Assembly (NCBI GenBank): GCA_947646735.1
Contig: CANTFK010000631.1
Span: forward strand, 1-64,000
Direction: 5' to 3'
Source of the DNA: Peronospora farinosa
Taxonomy: Eukaryota; Oomycota; Peronosporomycetes; Peronosporales; Peronosporaceae
Length of the DNA stretch: 64,000 bases
Under the pieces are notes generated by a model. It did no database searches and was not told where the DNA came from. It worked only from the letters and a program-made list of their open reading frames with translations. The stretch's first letter is position 1; each line of letters opens with the position of its first letter. Shown one piece after another: positions 33,362-45,960 of this stretch. A program made the position numbers and the translations under genes.

Positions 33362-34620
33362 ACCTAATGTCAGCTTGTCAGCAGAGAACACTGATCCATC
33401 CCACTATTGTGCCGATGAAGACTTGTGCGGATGAAGATTTGTCTCTCATTGTAGCCTACCATGAGAGCACGTCATTGCCATAACCTCAAAGTGGGGATGA
33501 TTACAGTGAATTAATGGGACATATGTACCCATCACTAGAGGCAACCAACCTTTAGGAAGCTTCCATACTTCATGACAGCGAGGTTCATGCCTTGTCGTCT
33601 GCGCCAACGAGCGCAGAGACCACAACTGAGCGCGCTGCTTCGAAAGAAACAGCCGCGACTCAGCAGCAGGTCGGTGATTCTAAATTGACTACCTCTGTTA
33701 AATCTACGTCTGACGTCTTGACAATCCATAGTAAAGAGTTAGACTCAGGCGAGGGTGAGCAAACAGCCCCTTTGATTTCACAGTCGGCTTCACTAGCACG
33801 TCGTCGCGAGGGCGGCTACGTGAGTGGTTGTTTGCCAGAGATGCTACCTCCATTTGATTGGTCACGCATGAATGGTAATAGTACGACGCTGTGAAAGCGT
33901 GCCACTATTGACGCTAATAAACTCTTTAGCGTCTTTTTAACGTGGAAAAGGCAGGGCAAACCACGTGGTCGTGCTTTCCCTAACCCCGTCGTGTTGCATA
34001 CGAACGAAAAAACCGACGAATGCGAGGCAGAGCTCCTGCGCCGTGTTACACCGCATGTAGATGCAGTGAAACTGTGGCCGCAGCAAATCAGCTTTGCTAT
34101 GACGCGTGGGAGGGAAATCTTTGGCGATAAAGTACCCCCAAATATGTCTCGCTACGCTACTTTCGCTAGCTATCGGGTGTCAACAGAGCGAGTGCAGCTG
34201 TTGCTTCTTCTTGTAAGCATCCACCAGCCCAGGCACGTCGACACTCAACGCGTCAGCCGTTTCCCAAAAGTCGATGATCTTAGGGTATCCTTTCCATTGG
34301 ACAATGATCTGGAGCTTTTGCTTCGCATGGCGGTGGGCCTTCCAACAGGGAAGCGTGTATTCCCACCGGCATCCACCAACACAGGTGGCGCCGGATAGGA
34401 GCGGCGATTACGCCCAACTATTCGCGGCTGTCTATCCTGTTGTCGTTAAGTCGCAGGCGGAGATCGCTGCGCTGAAGAAAGAGGCGGCTTATCTTTCGAG
34501 TCAAGTCTCGTGACTGAATTCGGATCTACGCGCATTGAATACGAGAGATCGTCAGGGTATTGACCGCCTAAAACTCCGTTTGGATGTACATGAACAACTG
34601 GGTGATAAAGGCCCGCGTCA
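33362..34620 (+). pseudogene. Decayed antisense ORF of Gypsy-1
   Basis: On the strand opposite gag-pol, between pol and the 3' LTR. In one frame an acidic, Ser/Thr-rich peptide runs through three stop codons (near 33481, 33553 and 33892). Later pieces are at 33991-34398 (EAELLRRVTPHVDAVKLWPQ) and 34274-34513, ending in a coiled-coil-like stretch (KSQAEIAALKKEAAYLSSQV) that continues after a stop with RQGIDRLKLRLDVHEQLGDK. It has the same place, orientation, acidic start and coiled-coil end as the intact antisense ORF of Gypsy-2. Direct residue similarity between the two is weak by eye, so homology is inferred from architecture. Confidence 0.45.
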
Positions 34621-34631
34621 AACGAGAAGTC

Positions 34632-37600
34632 CTACTCGATCACCAAGATCTCTGTCGTCGGTCTCGTATGCGGGAAGCCTTCCGCCGCCTTATCGGCAAC
34701 GATGCTCGACTTACAGTCGACGTCACCATCGGTCTCTTTAGACTGGTTTGGAGATGCGATCTCTTGTGGATCCACATACCGCTTCAGACGACCCCCGTAG
34801 AACACGGGGTGCGTCTTCATATACGGTGGGGGAGTGGGCCAATAGTTTAGGTTTCCAATCTCCTCGACCACCGTAAATGGCCCAATAAATCGGGGCAATA
34901 GCTTAGTAGCACCAGCAGGTAGTACAGAAATTCCAACTGCAATACTTCATAGCACTTTGTCCCCAACACTAAAGTGTTCATTGTTTTTGCGACCATGTTG
35001 GTCTGCATATTTTTTTTGCTTGTCCTGTGCGCTTGCCATTGCGTCACGGACTTTACGTGTGATGGCTAATCGCTCATCCACGAAGCGCTGAGCTTCGCTC
35101 ACGCTTTTAGCATCCAGCTCGCCTATGACGCCTCTAAGTGGTCGGTCATGGGTCGACGCTGTTAATAACATGATAGTGTCATCGTCAAGAAGCACTGGCA
35201 TTTCTTGCCGTGCCTCCTCTGTGACACCTATAGGTGTCGTGACCACTGCTAAATTAGCAGTGTCACTAGGGCAAACTTGTCCCTCTTTGGCATTCGCACC
35301 GAGCGAAGTGAGGGGCCCTCCCCCATAAAGAATCGGGCTGCGCACAAACGAGACTGACGTTCGAGGATGACGCAGTCCGTTAATGTAAAACGGTGTTTCA
35401 CCCGTACTTACTGTTATTAATAGCGAACTCCACGAATGGCAATTGCTTGCTCCATTCTTTAGGAGTCACTACTGTGTGCAATACATCCGCCACGACTCGA
35501 TTGGCTCGTTCCGTTTGGCCATCGGTCTGGGGATGATCGGCTGTTGACATGTGAAGCTTGCTACCCAGCAACTCAAACACATGACGCCAAAAACCCGACG
35601 TAAAACGCGGATCCCAGTCCGATACTATGGACTCGGGCATCCCGTGTAGTCGATAAACGTGATCTAGAAACAAGAGGGCAGCCTCTTTTCCTGAGACATT
35701 GGTGCTACATGGTGTCAAATGCACCATCTTGCTCAGCCTGTCTACAAAGACAACGATCCCTGTCCTGTCTTTATGGTCAGGCGGTAAGTCAAACATGAAG
35801 TACAAACTGACCGAATTCCAACAATCTGTTGGAAATTCCAACAGTCCTTTGTGATTGACAGTGGCTTCAGTGGCGCACTGTTTGAAGGTGCAGGCTTTAT
35901 GCGCTGACACTCTTCGCAAGAGCGAATATAGTTGGCCACCCACCGATATAGGTGGGGCCACCAAAATTCCTCTGACACTCGTAAGAATGTCTTTTCACGG
36001 CCCAGATGCCCACTAGATGGCGCATCATGGCACTCGTGAAGTATCATCAGCTTGAGATCTGTGTCATGAGGGACACAGATTCTCAAGGGATCACAGGGTG
36101 ACAGTTGATGCCATAACAGGCCATCACTGTAACTAAAGCGATTTAGTTTCGCTTTGAGGTGCGACGGAAGGGTAACCTTTCGTCCACCAAAATGATCCAA
36201 CAGCAGGCGATAATGTTCGTCCTGCCTGTAACACTCCTTGATATCGGAGGCCATTGAGCTCGTCACATGGTAGGCCTTCATGGCTGCCAATGTTGACGAC
36301 TCAACTTGTGCTTTCTCACGAGACACACTATCCTGGTGTCTTGCCTCGAAGTCTGGTCTGCGCGATAACGCGTCAGCCAAGACATTCGACTTACCCGGAT
36401 TATATTAAACTTTGAAATTAAATTCAGAGAAGAATGTTAGCCATCTTGCCATTCTCGGCGAGAGGTGCGGTGAATTTATAGCGGTCCGCAGTGATGCGTG
36501 ATCCGTATAACCACAAAAGTTTCGGTGCCCAAGAGGTGCACCCAAAACTTTACAAGGGCATACTTAATTGAAAGTAGCTCTTTGTCATGCACAGGGTAAT
36601 TCAGCTCGGCAGCTTTTAAAAGCCGAGACTGATAAGAAATGACACGGTCAACGCCGTCGTCATCCTTTTGCATGAGCGCGCTGCCGATTGCAAAATTGCT
36701 TGCATCGCAGACGACGCTAAAGGGCTTATCCGCGTCTGGCAATGCCAAGACCGGTGCCTCTACAAGAGATTGCTTCACTGAAGTGAACGCATCTTCTTAC
36801 TACTTTGACCAAGTCCTTTCTGTATCCTTTTTCAAAAGGTCAGACAATGGCTTGGTCTGCTCCGCATAATTCTTGCTGTACTTATGCAAGTAATTAGCGA
36901 GCCCAGGAATTGGCGCAGATTTTTTACATTACGTGGGACTGTCCATTCCTTTTCAGCCTTTACCTTTTCTGGGTCTGCTCGTACACCATGTGCACCTACG
37001 ATGCACCCCAGTACAGGTATCTCGGGGACCCCTATTACGCACTTTTGCAAGTTCACGCATAATTGGGCGTCCCCCAGAGTCTGCAACACAGCGTCTAAAT
37101 GACGCTTGTGCGACTCTATTGCGCTCATACCGTACTCCGCCCTACTATGCACGAATACATCGTCAAAGTAATGGGGCGTGTAGGCACGGTATTGGCGCAT
37201 CACGTTAGCCACCACTCGGTTGAATGTTGCCAGGCATTTTTCAACCCTTGTGGCATCACAAGCCACTCCCACAGCATACCGCTTGGTGTGCTTACTGCCG
37301 TTTTGGCTACGTCAGTATCTCTCATGAGAACCTGATAGTAGCCATCCTTCAGATCCAACGCGGAAAAGATAGCTGAATTTCCCATGGAATTCAACAAAAC
37401 ATCTTTCCGCGGGATCTGCGTTTGAGCAGGCATGGTGGCCGTGTTCAGCTTATTATAAGCATGAACCACGCGCCATCCACCCGTGGCTTTATGCACACAG
37501 AAGGTCGGGCTGCAGTGAGGCTACTTGCTCTCACGTACATGTCCCGCCTTGGCTCGCTTCATCGATGTAATCGACTTGTTCCTTCGACAACGGTCATTGC

Positions 37601-40064
37601 CTGGTCACACAATACTTGGTGCCAGGTTCCAGGTCAATCTCGTGTCTGATGCCCCTATCGGCCGGTAGGCGGCTCGGCAATTCTGCTGGAAACACATCAC
37701 GGTGTTTCCACAGAACATCATTGAGCGGGCTTTCCTTCAAGGCTTACCAGCCTTGAGCAGCGAACCGTTTCTTTTTGTCGGTCTCCAAGACGCTCTCGAC
37801 CATTGTGGATGAAGAGCAACAGTCCACCACGCTCTCTATTGGAACTGGTGCGACTATCTCGTGGATCTTTCCTTCCTTTAATTCGGACAGGAACAGATCC
37901 CACGTCATCTCCGAGAGATTGACTATCTCCTCGGCAGATGCCAAGACAAGTTGGAGCACCTCAACTGAGGATGCCTCCGGCATTTTGTCTTCGACGGCCT
38001 CGAACAACTCGTTCGTAGGTACATCCTCTTGGACCGAGACTGATCCAAGGGTCACTCGTTTCGACGTGCCCTTGATCGTCTTAATACGTCTGGTGCTCGT
38101 TCTTCGAGTCTCCACGACCTTTGACCTGGAAGAAGGTGTCGTTGCTATCGCAGCCAACGCACTCCTTCCAACCGCATCAGGCTCATGGCTCTGTGCCGGT
38201 TCTTGTGGCGCTTGACTTCCTGTCAGCCCACCATCAACTGCCACAGGCTCTCGGCTCTGTGCAGGACTATTGGACGCATGACTACCTGTCATCGCCTCAT
38301 TCACTACACCAGTGTTTTCGACCTGGGTAGGAATATGTGTCACCTGGCTTTCCGCCAGTGCACTCACAACTACACCACTCCTTTCGAGCTGGGTAGTTCC
38401 TGGTGTCGATTGACATACCGTCATCGCACCCTCAACTGTGTTGGACACAGCATCAGCCACATAAGCCTCTCGCAAGAGCACATCCTTTCCGGTGTCTTGC
38501 GTAGAGCTAGCGACTGTGCGTGTACGCCATTCTATCCATGATTGGTGTTTATACAACTAAGGCATGCCTAGGATGAGGTCATACGGACTTTCCATACCTA
38601 GCACTGTGAACTTCTCTTTACAAGATAAGTCACTGAAACTGAAGGCGAGTTCAACTTGAACTCCCTCCGATTTGACGAGCGCGTCGTTTGCTAAATGAAC
38701 GATCGCCTCTTCTCGCTTGCCATCCTGGCAAAGCGACTCATTGCTCGCCGGTCTCTTTTTCAGAGCCGCGACTTTCACAAAGTTTTGTGATGCACCCAAA
38801 TCCACGAGAAGGGTCATCACTTGGTCATAGCCTCGTACTCGAGCGCTATAGACCAAAAGGGTTGAGGTCCGACCTTTCGGAACCTCAGGGACTATGCTAC
38901 CCATTTGTTCGATCACTCTGAACTCAGGGGTAGCTTCAGAGTCCGCGATAGTAGGGCATCCCGCCCCTACTGCGCTCCCGCATTTCCCGACCCATCTTGG
39001 GCAGGTGCTGAACCCGTGCGTCGTGCACGCTGGTTTTTCGCACCTCCCTTCGGGTTGGGAGACCTTTTGCTGGCTGCCTTAGCACCAGCAGCTACTTTGG
39101 CATAGCAGCGAGCCATCATATGGCCTCGCTTGCCGCACTTGTAGCAGACCACGTCTGCATTGCCTAACTCCATAGGAGTGGCATCAGACCTCTCGGACGA
39201 CGGCCTGTAATAGGCTGTCGCCGAGGCGCTGTTGTAGGATTGCTCCTCAACTAAGGCAATGTCAATTGCCTCTTCCATCGTCGCTGGCACCTTTCAGAAA
39301 AGGGCCTGATGCGATGGGCCATGCCTAAGTATATTCATGAACGTGGCTACCTTGATACGCTCTGTTATCGGTTCCCCATTGATGGACGCCGACAGCGAAC
39401 GCATCTCCTGCACAAACTCTTGCAGAGAGCGTTTCTCCTGTCGTGCTCCAAAGAAGCGCGCCATAAGCAACACTTCGTTGTTAGGCGGCTGATACATGGC
39501 GCGAATCTTTGACTTAAAGATCGCCCATGATGGAAATGCATCAGCATTAGCCATCAGCGCAGAGTATGCCCACTCTGACGCTTTGCCACGCAAGTTGGAC
39601 ATGGCATACGACACCATTCTGGTGTCGTCTTCGATGAGCTGCGCCACTCCACATTGCTCCACTGCTAATAGCCAGTGAACAATCGTGTGAGGGATAGTTC
39701 CATCGAACTGCGAAGGGTCCATCCGAACGGGTCTTGGCTAATCAGGCCGGGCAGAGAGCGTCTCAACAGTCCTGTTGAGCGCCTCATTACGTGCCTGCTC
39801 AAGCCTAAGCTCATCCTGAGTCTTAGTGATGGACTCAACGGTGGCTTGGCTGTTTACCTCGGACGCGTTTCTACGCTGTCCGAGCACAAACGACTCAAAT
39901 TGCTCCAACTGAGCAACATGTTGCTCAAGAGGACAATGCAAGAGATTGACCAGGGCTTGTTCACCAAGTCCCTGCGCCATATGCTCTGCCAACTCCCTAT
40001 GATGTTGGGAGAGGTGAGGGAAGTCACTCCAGTCCATATTAAGGACCATGTCAACCACACGCAC
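34632..40064 (-). pseudogene. Gypsy-1 gag-pol, broken
   Basis: Gag runs from about 40064 to 38967 in one frame with two in-frame stops (before MDPSQFDG and before KVPATMEEA) and has a CCHC knuckle (CYKCGKRGHMMARC). Protease is in the -1 frame; its active site reads LLVDLGAS instead of the usual DSG. A Trp-to-stop change lies at 38559-38557. The long linker reaches 37744. Reverse transcriptase ([20 protein letters not shown]), RNase H ([16 protein letters not shown]) and integrase (GHLGREKT, the CEEC zinc block, SDWDPRFTSGF, TDGQTERANR) are spread over at least four frame changes. The C-terminal end (PRFIGPFTVVEEIG) stops at 34632 without a recognisable chromodomain. The element cannot be active by itself. 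Confidence 0.85.
38950..38988 (-). promoter_or_regulatory. Gypsy-1 gag/pro -1 frameshift site: GGGAAAT plus hairpin
   Basis: On the minus strand the gag frame reads TCG GGA AAT GCG GGA GCG CAG TAG. The heptamer G GGA AAT (38988-38982) is a canonical X XXY YYZ slippery sequence in the gag phase. A -1 slip enters the frame that stays open into the protease. Downstream, arms AGTAGGG and CCCTACT (plus coordinates 38950-38956 and 38965-38971) fold over the gag stop codon. Gag and protease are offset by -1 in Gypsy-2 as well. Confidence 0.65.
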
Positions 40065-40108
40065 GCTCAGAGAGACGGGTCGTGGGAAGGACTACTAGTG
40101 CTACCAAG

Positions 40109-40709
40109 TGTAGACGGGCACTTCTACGAAGTTGCCTCGTACTACGAGCACACACCTTATGCACAAGCGAGGAAGCGGTTATACCGTCTTACCTTCGCGT
40201 GCGAGGGTGGTTGGGAGGTTGGTCGACTGCTTAAGCAGTCGTACCACCAGTTGCCTCTCGCTTAAGCGAGAGTGCAACGAACTTCTTAACGCTTACAACA
40301 CCGACGTCACGCAGAAGTTTCTCAACTTTTCGTGCGTGGTGTGTTTGTTTAAGTAAATTCAAGACTGATTTATATTTAATAGATTTAAACTAAATATAAA
40401 TCTAACTACTGATTGGTTAATATGTAATGATGGGTGCCATCTCTATGGATGCGCATCCCAACGTGCGAGCTTAAATATGTTTAAGCTCGCTCAATGACGT
40501 AACTGACTGACGTCATTTGATGACGCCTAGTCCCAGCTGGGCGTCATCCCCATCAATGTGAATACACCTAGTGTATATCACATACGCAAGGGTGTGACAC
40601 ATGGTGTGTCTCACCCGAGCGACAGGTCTTAAGTACTTACGTACCTTTTAAGACCTGCCCGTTAAGTATCGCATACTTAACGGGTACGTGTAACGTTGAG
40701 CCCGTTACA
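40109..40709 (-). repeat. Gypsy-1 5' LTR
   Basis: Starts TGTAACGGGCTC at 40709 and ends CGTCTACA at 40109 on the minus strand. Rich in short palindromes such as GACTGCTTAAGCAGTC and TCTCGCTTAAGCGAGA. The copia-split duplicated segment starts immediately to the right. Confidence 0.85.
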
Positions 40710-40710
40710 T

Positions 40711-40932
40711 ACAGCGTCAGACCACTGATGTAACTCACGCTTTGCTTCACCTTTGTATCCGTCAGCCATGCGCCGCGGCCCTCATCTTTCTGTGCCAGGA
40801 GGAGCGCTGGTCCATGGCATTACATGAGATTGTCACCAACTTCATCTCTTTGATTGCCCTCTTTAAGTGTCCCACTGACTTGTTGTGATGGAGTTCACAA
40901 GTAAGACTCTTGCTTCTCCAACCAGCACACAC
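40711..40932. repeat. Duplicated segment, left part (copy 1)
   Basis: Matches 62814-63035 with about a dozen differences in 220 bp, most of them transitions. It continues at 46211 on the other side of the Copia element. Minus-strand frames in both copies (e.g. ELHQWSDAV in copy 2) may be part of an unidentified gene. Confidence 0.8.
40928..40932. repeat. Target-site duplication of Copia, left (CACAC)
   Basis: CACAC before the left LTR corresponds to CATAC at 46206-46210 after the right LTR, one mismatch. The uninterrupted copy at 63031-63035 reads a single CACAC, which confirms the insertion point. Confidence 0.8.
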
Positions 40933-41183
40933 TGTTGGAAACGGTGTTTTAATTGCTACCAGGTCTCAAGACATCAAGAAACTGCCGTTTCTCAGGATTA
41001 CCTTTTGTTTCGTATATTTTGGTTTGCAGGCGACAGAAAAGACGGAAGGTGAGCACATCTTGTGCAGGAGCAAGGAGCGGCTGCAAATCAGGGTGCTGGT
41101 AGGTAGGGCGCACATAATGTTGGTAATAAAACTCACTCTTCGAAAACACTTCTTTGGAAAACTTCCCACCTTTAAGTTCAATA
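40933..41183 (+). repeat. Copia left LTR
   Basis: 251 bp, TGTTGGAAACGG to GTTCAATA, followed by the GGTTATGAGCCC primer site. Confidence 0.85.
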
Positions 41184-41196
41184 GGTTATGAGCCCA

Positions 41197-44100
41197 ATGG
41201 CTGTTGAGGAAGTGTTTAAAGGCGCTACGCCCGATTACGCAGGGGCCGCGTACGTGGAAGAAGCGTAGGCGACTGGTCGCGAAAGGGTCGTCACTGAAGA
41301 GTACTTGAACGCTCGCGAAAGGGGTGTGCCGAGTGTAAAATCCTTACCAGGAAGCGATATTGCGGCCAAGCTGGCTAGGATTTCTTCTCGCCTGGACTCG
41401 ATGGAGAAAGAACACCAAGGGCCTGGCAAGTATCGTACTGAAGGCCAAGTGGTGCCATCTCGACATATGTATGTAGGTGGATTTGGGTCGATGGGGCACG
41501 CTCCGCGACCAGACGCGAAAGTGGACCTTGGAATTGGTGGACAAACATCAAGTTTATTTGCTAAGCGTAGTGAAGTTTATGGTATAAGTACCCGCGCGTG
41601 GCAAGAGCAGGCTCAAGCGAAGTATCGTCAGGACCTCGCAAACGAACGTCAGCGTATGCAGCACCAATTTCAGCATGAAATGCATTTAGGGGCTGCTGAA
41701 TTGTACCAAGGGGCAGAGGAGCTTCGAGAAGAGCTTAGGCGCCAAAAGGAGATGAATGTGCGCCTACAAGAACAGCTAAATTTACGTGCTGAAGATCGTC
41801 CTATGGGATTACATGATGTGGGCGAATTGGACCCCAACTATGTCAAGGTCCCAAATTCAAGTGAAGGCAAGATAAGCATTGAGCCGTTCTATGGATCCGA
41901 GGTATACAAGGGCCTCGGAGCTGGATTTATTCAATGGGGTCAGCTATTTCTAGTAAAGATTGACTTGGCTGAACGAGCGTGTGGTTTTCGTTGGCCGGAG
42001 GAGTATAAGGTATCTCGATTTGGAGATTTTCTTCTCGGAAAAGCTGCGAGATATTTTAATCAGCGTGTACAAAGCTGGTGGAAAATGTCACCGTCGCTTG
42101 GATTTGTTATGAACAAGATGGTGGATGCATATCGCATTGTCTTATCAAAGCAACAGACTATCAAGTTGTTTGCAAAAAGGAAAAATAAAGGCCGGTCATG
42201 GAACGACCACTGCTTTACTTAGTGGCCCTGCAGGAAGCGACAAATTCTGGAGAAGAATTAAATTTGGATAACATTGTGAAGTACGCACAACCCGAGTCTC
42301 AAGCACTGATTATTGGGCAATACAGCCGGTATCACACAGACTACTTGACTCACGCTGAAGAAATTGTTTCGTTCATCCAAGGACTGGAAGATGAAACAGT
42401 GCGTGATAGACACACTGGTCGTGAGCTTGTGAATGCCGTAACGGATACGAGACGATGTCACAAGTGCAATCAAATTGGTCACATCGCGCGCCATTGCAGA
42501 AATAAAAGAGGAAGAAATGAGGCTAAATCCAAGAAAAGCGTTACACCAAGTGAAGGAAACAAATGGGCATTTGCTGCAACCGATTGTGATGATTTGAATG
42601 ACGATGATTGGATTCTTGACACTGGTGCAAGCTGTCATTTAGTTCGTGATGTGTCAATGTTGAGCAAGGTTGAACGCTGTGCAAACAGTGAAGTGGTTCA
42701 ACAACCGGATAACACACAATTGCAAGTTACCCAAAGTGGTAGAGCGCGCTTGCACGCATCTGTTGATGGGGTAGACACTGAGATTGAGTTGTCGTGTGCT
42801 TATAATTCGCCGCAACTGACAAGAATTTTGGTTTCTTACGGACGACTGGCAGACCATGGGTGTTTACTAGGGCAGTCAAATGGAAGACATGCTTTCTTCA
42901 AGAATGAGGCTGTGGGTTTTTACGTAACGATGAAGAATCACGTGATGGTTGTGGACCGAGCTATGGGCATCAAGAAAATTTTTGGCTTCGACGATATTGT
43001 AATGAGCGCGGTAGCTACCGTTAATTCTAAGCAGTTGGTGCAGAAGTACATAAATGTACTTCCACAAGCGCTTTGGTCATCTGAATTATGACACAATTGA
43101 GCGTCTAGCGTGCACGCCACGATCAGGAATTGAGTTGACAGATCATACACAAACGCACTGTTCAACGTGTGCGCAAGGAAAGCAGACACGGGCCGCACAG
43201 CCAAAACAAGACACTAGTGAGAGTGCACCGACGCATCGCGTTGGAGCAGTGATTTGTAACGACCTTATGGGTCCGATTACACCGCGAGACCGCAGAGGCA
43301 ACAGGCATCTGGTCAACTTTGTAGAACACAAGACCAACTATTGTCATGTTTTCCTTGCTAAACCGAAGGATCAACTTGCGAAAAATTTTGAGCATTTTTC
43401 GGTTAATTTCGAGAAACGTTAGGATTGCCGCGTGCATGTTCTTCGTACGGATGGTGGTGGAGAATACAAGAACGTTGATTTATATTGTCGTGACACTGGA
43501 GTTGCGCGTCAAATACAGAAGCTGGCAACCAGGATGGTAATGGAAAGGCGGAGCGCATGCACCGGGCGGTGATGAATATGGTGCGCTGTATGATTTTTCG
43601 TGTGATTTACCACTTTCTTTTTGGGGTGATGCAGCTGAATATGCGGCTTACGTTCTTAACAGAATGCCAACCCGTTCCAACCCACAGCGGACGTCTCCAG
43701 TCGAAATGTTGACCGGAAAATCGCGAAGTCTCGTGAAATTTGTCGTGTTTGAGTCGCAATGTGAAGTATTCCGTGAACCCAAAAAGAATTCGCTGAAGCA
43801 GCGCTCCGAAAAGGGATTAATTGTGGGAAAGAGCGATGAGACAAAAGGATTTCGTGTGTGGCTTCCGCGTGATCGCATTGTCATTACTACACGCCACGTT
43901 CGTCGAGTCAAGACGCTTACTGATGCAGACAAAAAACAATTGGAGGAGGTCCTAATTAACGAGACCGAAATGGAACTAGCAGAATCAGAGAGCATTCGCC
44001 AAGATAAGCACGCTAGTGCAGATCGTCAAGTGACTATGACGACTCCAAGTGGACAGCTGGGAAGTCAAACTGCGGTGTGCACGGATGAAAAGCGTGATGA

Positions 44101-45946
44101 ACCGATCAAGAACGAACTACGACGGTCCAAGCGTACGTCGAAAAAGTCTTTGCGAAAATCGGAGGCGGACTTGGATAATTCAATTTTATTGAAGCCATCG
44201 CGCGAGCTTTTAGAAGCAGTCAAAGCTGCCGTTTAGATGGACCACTCGCCAAAACCTGGTGATGTGGTGAACGCAGTAGTTGCTGCCGTCTCGCAAGTTT
44301 TTCAAGCCGAATTTTCGCATTTGCCTGATCCGAAAAATTATCGCGAGGCGATGCGCATTTCCGACAAGGATTTATCGGAGCGCGCAAATAATAAAGAGCT
44401 AATAGCCTTGCGTGCGAATCATACATGGAGAGTGGTCAAGGCCGAACCCGGAGTGCCACTTTTGCATACTAAGTGGGTGTACAAGAAGAATCGCACGAGT
44501 GACGGGGGAATTGAGCGTTACAAAGCAAGGCTTGTTGCGTGTGTTAATGAACAAGTTCTCAGGGTGAAGTTTTTGATGACTTTTGCCGCGGTGTAAGACA
44601 TGACAAGTGCCAAGGCTATAATGGCTATTGCGTGGATTTGGCGTATACCAGCCAGGCATTTCGACGTACCAAGTGCTTACGTGCGCGCTGCTAAAGAAGA
44701 TGGAGTGGATATACATCTTCATATTCCTGAAGGCATGAGGTTACGTCGGAGGAGCTTTCCGCTTATGGCGTGAATACCGCGAAGAATTTATTGCTTTGTT
44801 TGGAGAGAAGTCTGTATGGCTTAAAGCAGGCTGGACGGCTGTGGCATCATCTTCTACATGCAACGCTGACAAACATTGGAATTGTGCAATGCATGACGGA
44901 CACGTGTCTGTATTTCAAGTCAGACATGGATAATACTACTCTTGTTGGAACCTATGAGGATGATCTCTTGGTGACTGGAACCAGTAATCGGCGTGTGGAC
45001 ACTTTCTTTTCGCAGACGGCGTGCCTTGAGCTGAAGGATCTTGGACATGCCGAGAAATTTCTTGGAATGCGTGTATTATGATTCCGAGTCAGGATACAAG
45101 ATTGGTCAAGAACCAACTATCCCTGAATTGCTGTTCAAGCACGGACTCGGAAAAGAAAATTTAGTGCGAGCTCCGATGGGAGGAGACCTTTTGGATGATG
45201 ATAAATATGGAGGAGGGGCACTTCTGCCAGCAGATGGTCCTGGTTCACCTGAGCGCCCGACTATTAAGACATTGCAGTCGCTGCTCGGAAGTTTGCTTTG
45301 GATTGCTCGCTGTATGAGACCGTACATAGCGTTTGCTGTACACCATGCTTATCGACGTGCACACGCACCAACCATCGGAGATTTGAAGCTAGCGATATGT
45401 ATCTTACGCTACTTGGCTGGAAGTGCTGATCTTAAATTAGCTATGAATTGCGACGGTGGTCCCAATATACCATTACGGATCGAAATTTTTACTGATGCTG
45501 ATTTTGCTGGAGATAAGAAAGACAGGAAGTCCGTAAGTGGCGGAATTGTTCGGATTAGTGGAACAATTGTGGGGTGGCATTGCAAGAAGCAAACGGCAGT
45601 GGCGTTATCGACCGCTGAATCGGAATATGTGGCTGCGTCCATTGGCGCCAAAGAAATTCTCGTTTTAAAATAGTTGGCTGGAGAACTTGAATTTGAAGTT
45701 GCGCTTCCAATGATAATGAAAATGGACAATCAAGCTGCTATTAAACAAGTGGAAAATGAAGCAAATTCAAGCCAGGCAAAGCATGTAGACGTCCGCCTAA
45801 AGTTTATTATTGATTACTACAAGAAAAGCACAATCAAACCGACCTACGTGAATACGCACGACATGCTGGCTGACATGCTAACCAAGTCACTCCCAGCGCC
45901 TCGACTTCAAGCTTTGCGTACTATCGTTGGGCTAAAATTCGCGTGA
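41197..45946 (+). pseudogene. Copia gag-pol, broken
   Basis: Gag starts at ATG 41197 and meets an in-frame TAG near 41266, then reads on to 42222. Pol pieces: zinc knuckle (CHKCNQIGHIARHC), protease (WILDTGASCHLV), pre-integrase (HKRFGHLNYDTIE; CSTCAQGKQTR), integrase remnant, reverse transcriptase (HTKWVYKKNRTSDGG; SLYGLKQAGRLWHHLL; the usual YVDD is YEDD in GTYEDDLLV) and RNase H (FTDADFAGDKKDRKSVSGG; ALSTAESEYVAAS), ending near 45946. At least five frame changes or stops separate them (e.g. near 42222, 43421, 44236, 44596 and 45672). It cannot move by itself. Confidence 0.88.
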
Positions 45947-45960
45947 GCCCTGGGGAGGAG

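Larger units (their letters stand above)
32607..40709 (-). mobile_element. Decayed Ty3/Gypsy retrotransposon (Gypsy-1)
   Basis: Two related LTRs, 32607-33185 (3') and 40109-40709 (5'), enclose a minus-strand gag-pol with many stops and frameshifts. The primer site behind the 5' LTR (40108-40091) reads TTGGTAGCACTAGTAGT on the minus strand; its first bases fit the TGCTACCA 3' end of initiator tRNA-Met. A purine tract (AAAGAGGGGGTGG, 33198-33186) precedes the 3' LTR. The LTRs differ in length (579 vs 601 bp) and by many substitutions, so the insertion is old. The flanks do not match (CTAGA left, TACAG right), pointing to rearrangement after or at insertion. The right end abuts the duplicated Rab7 segment. 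Confidence 0.88.
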
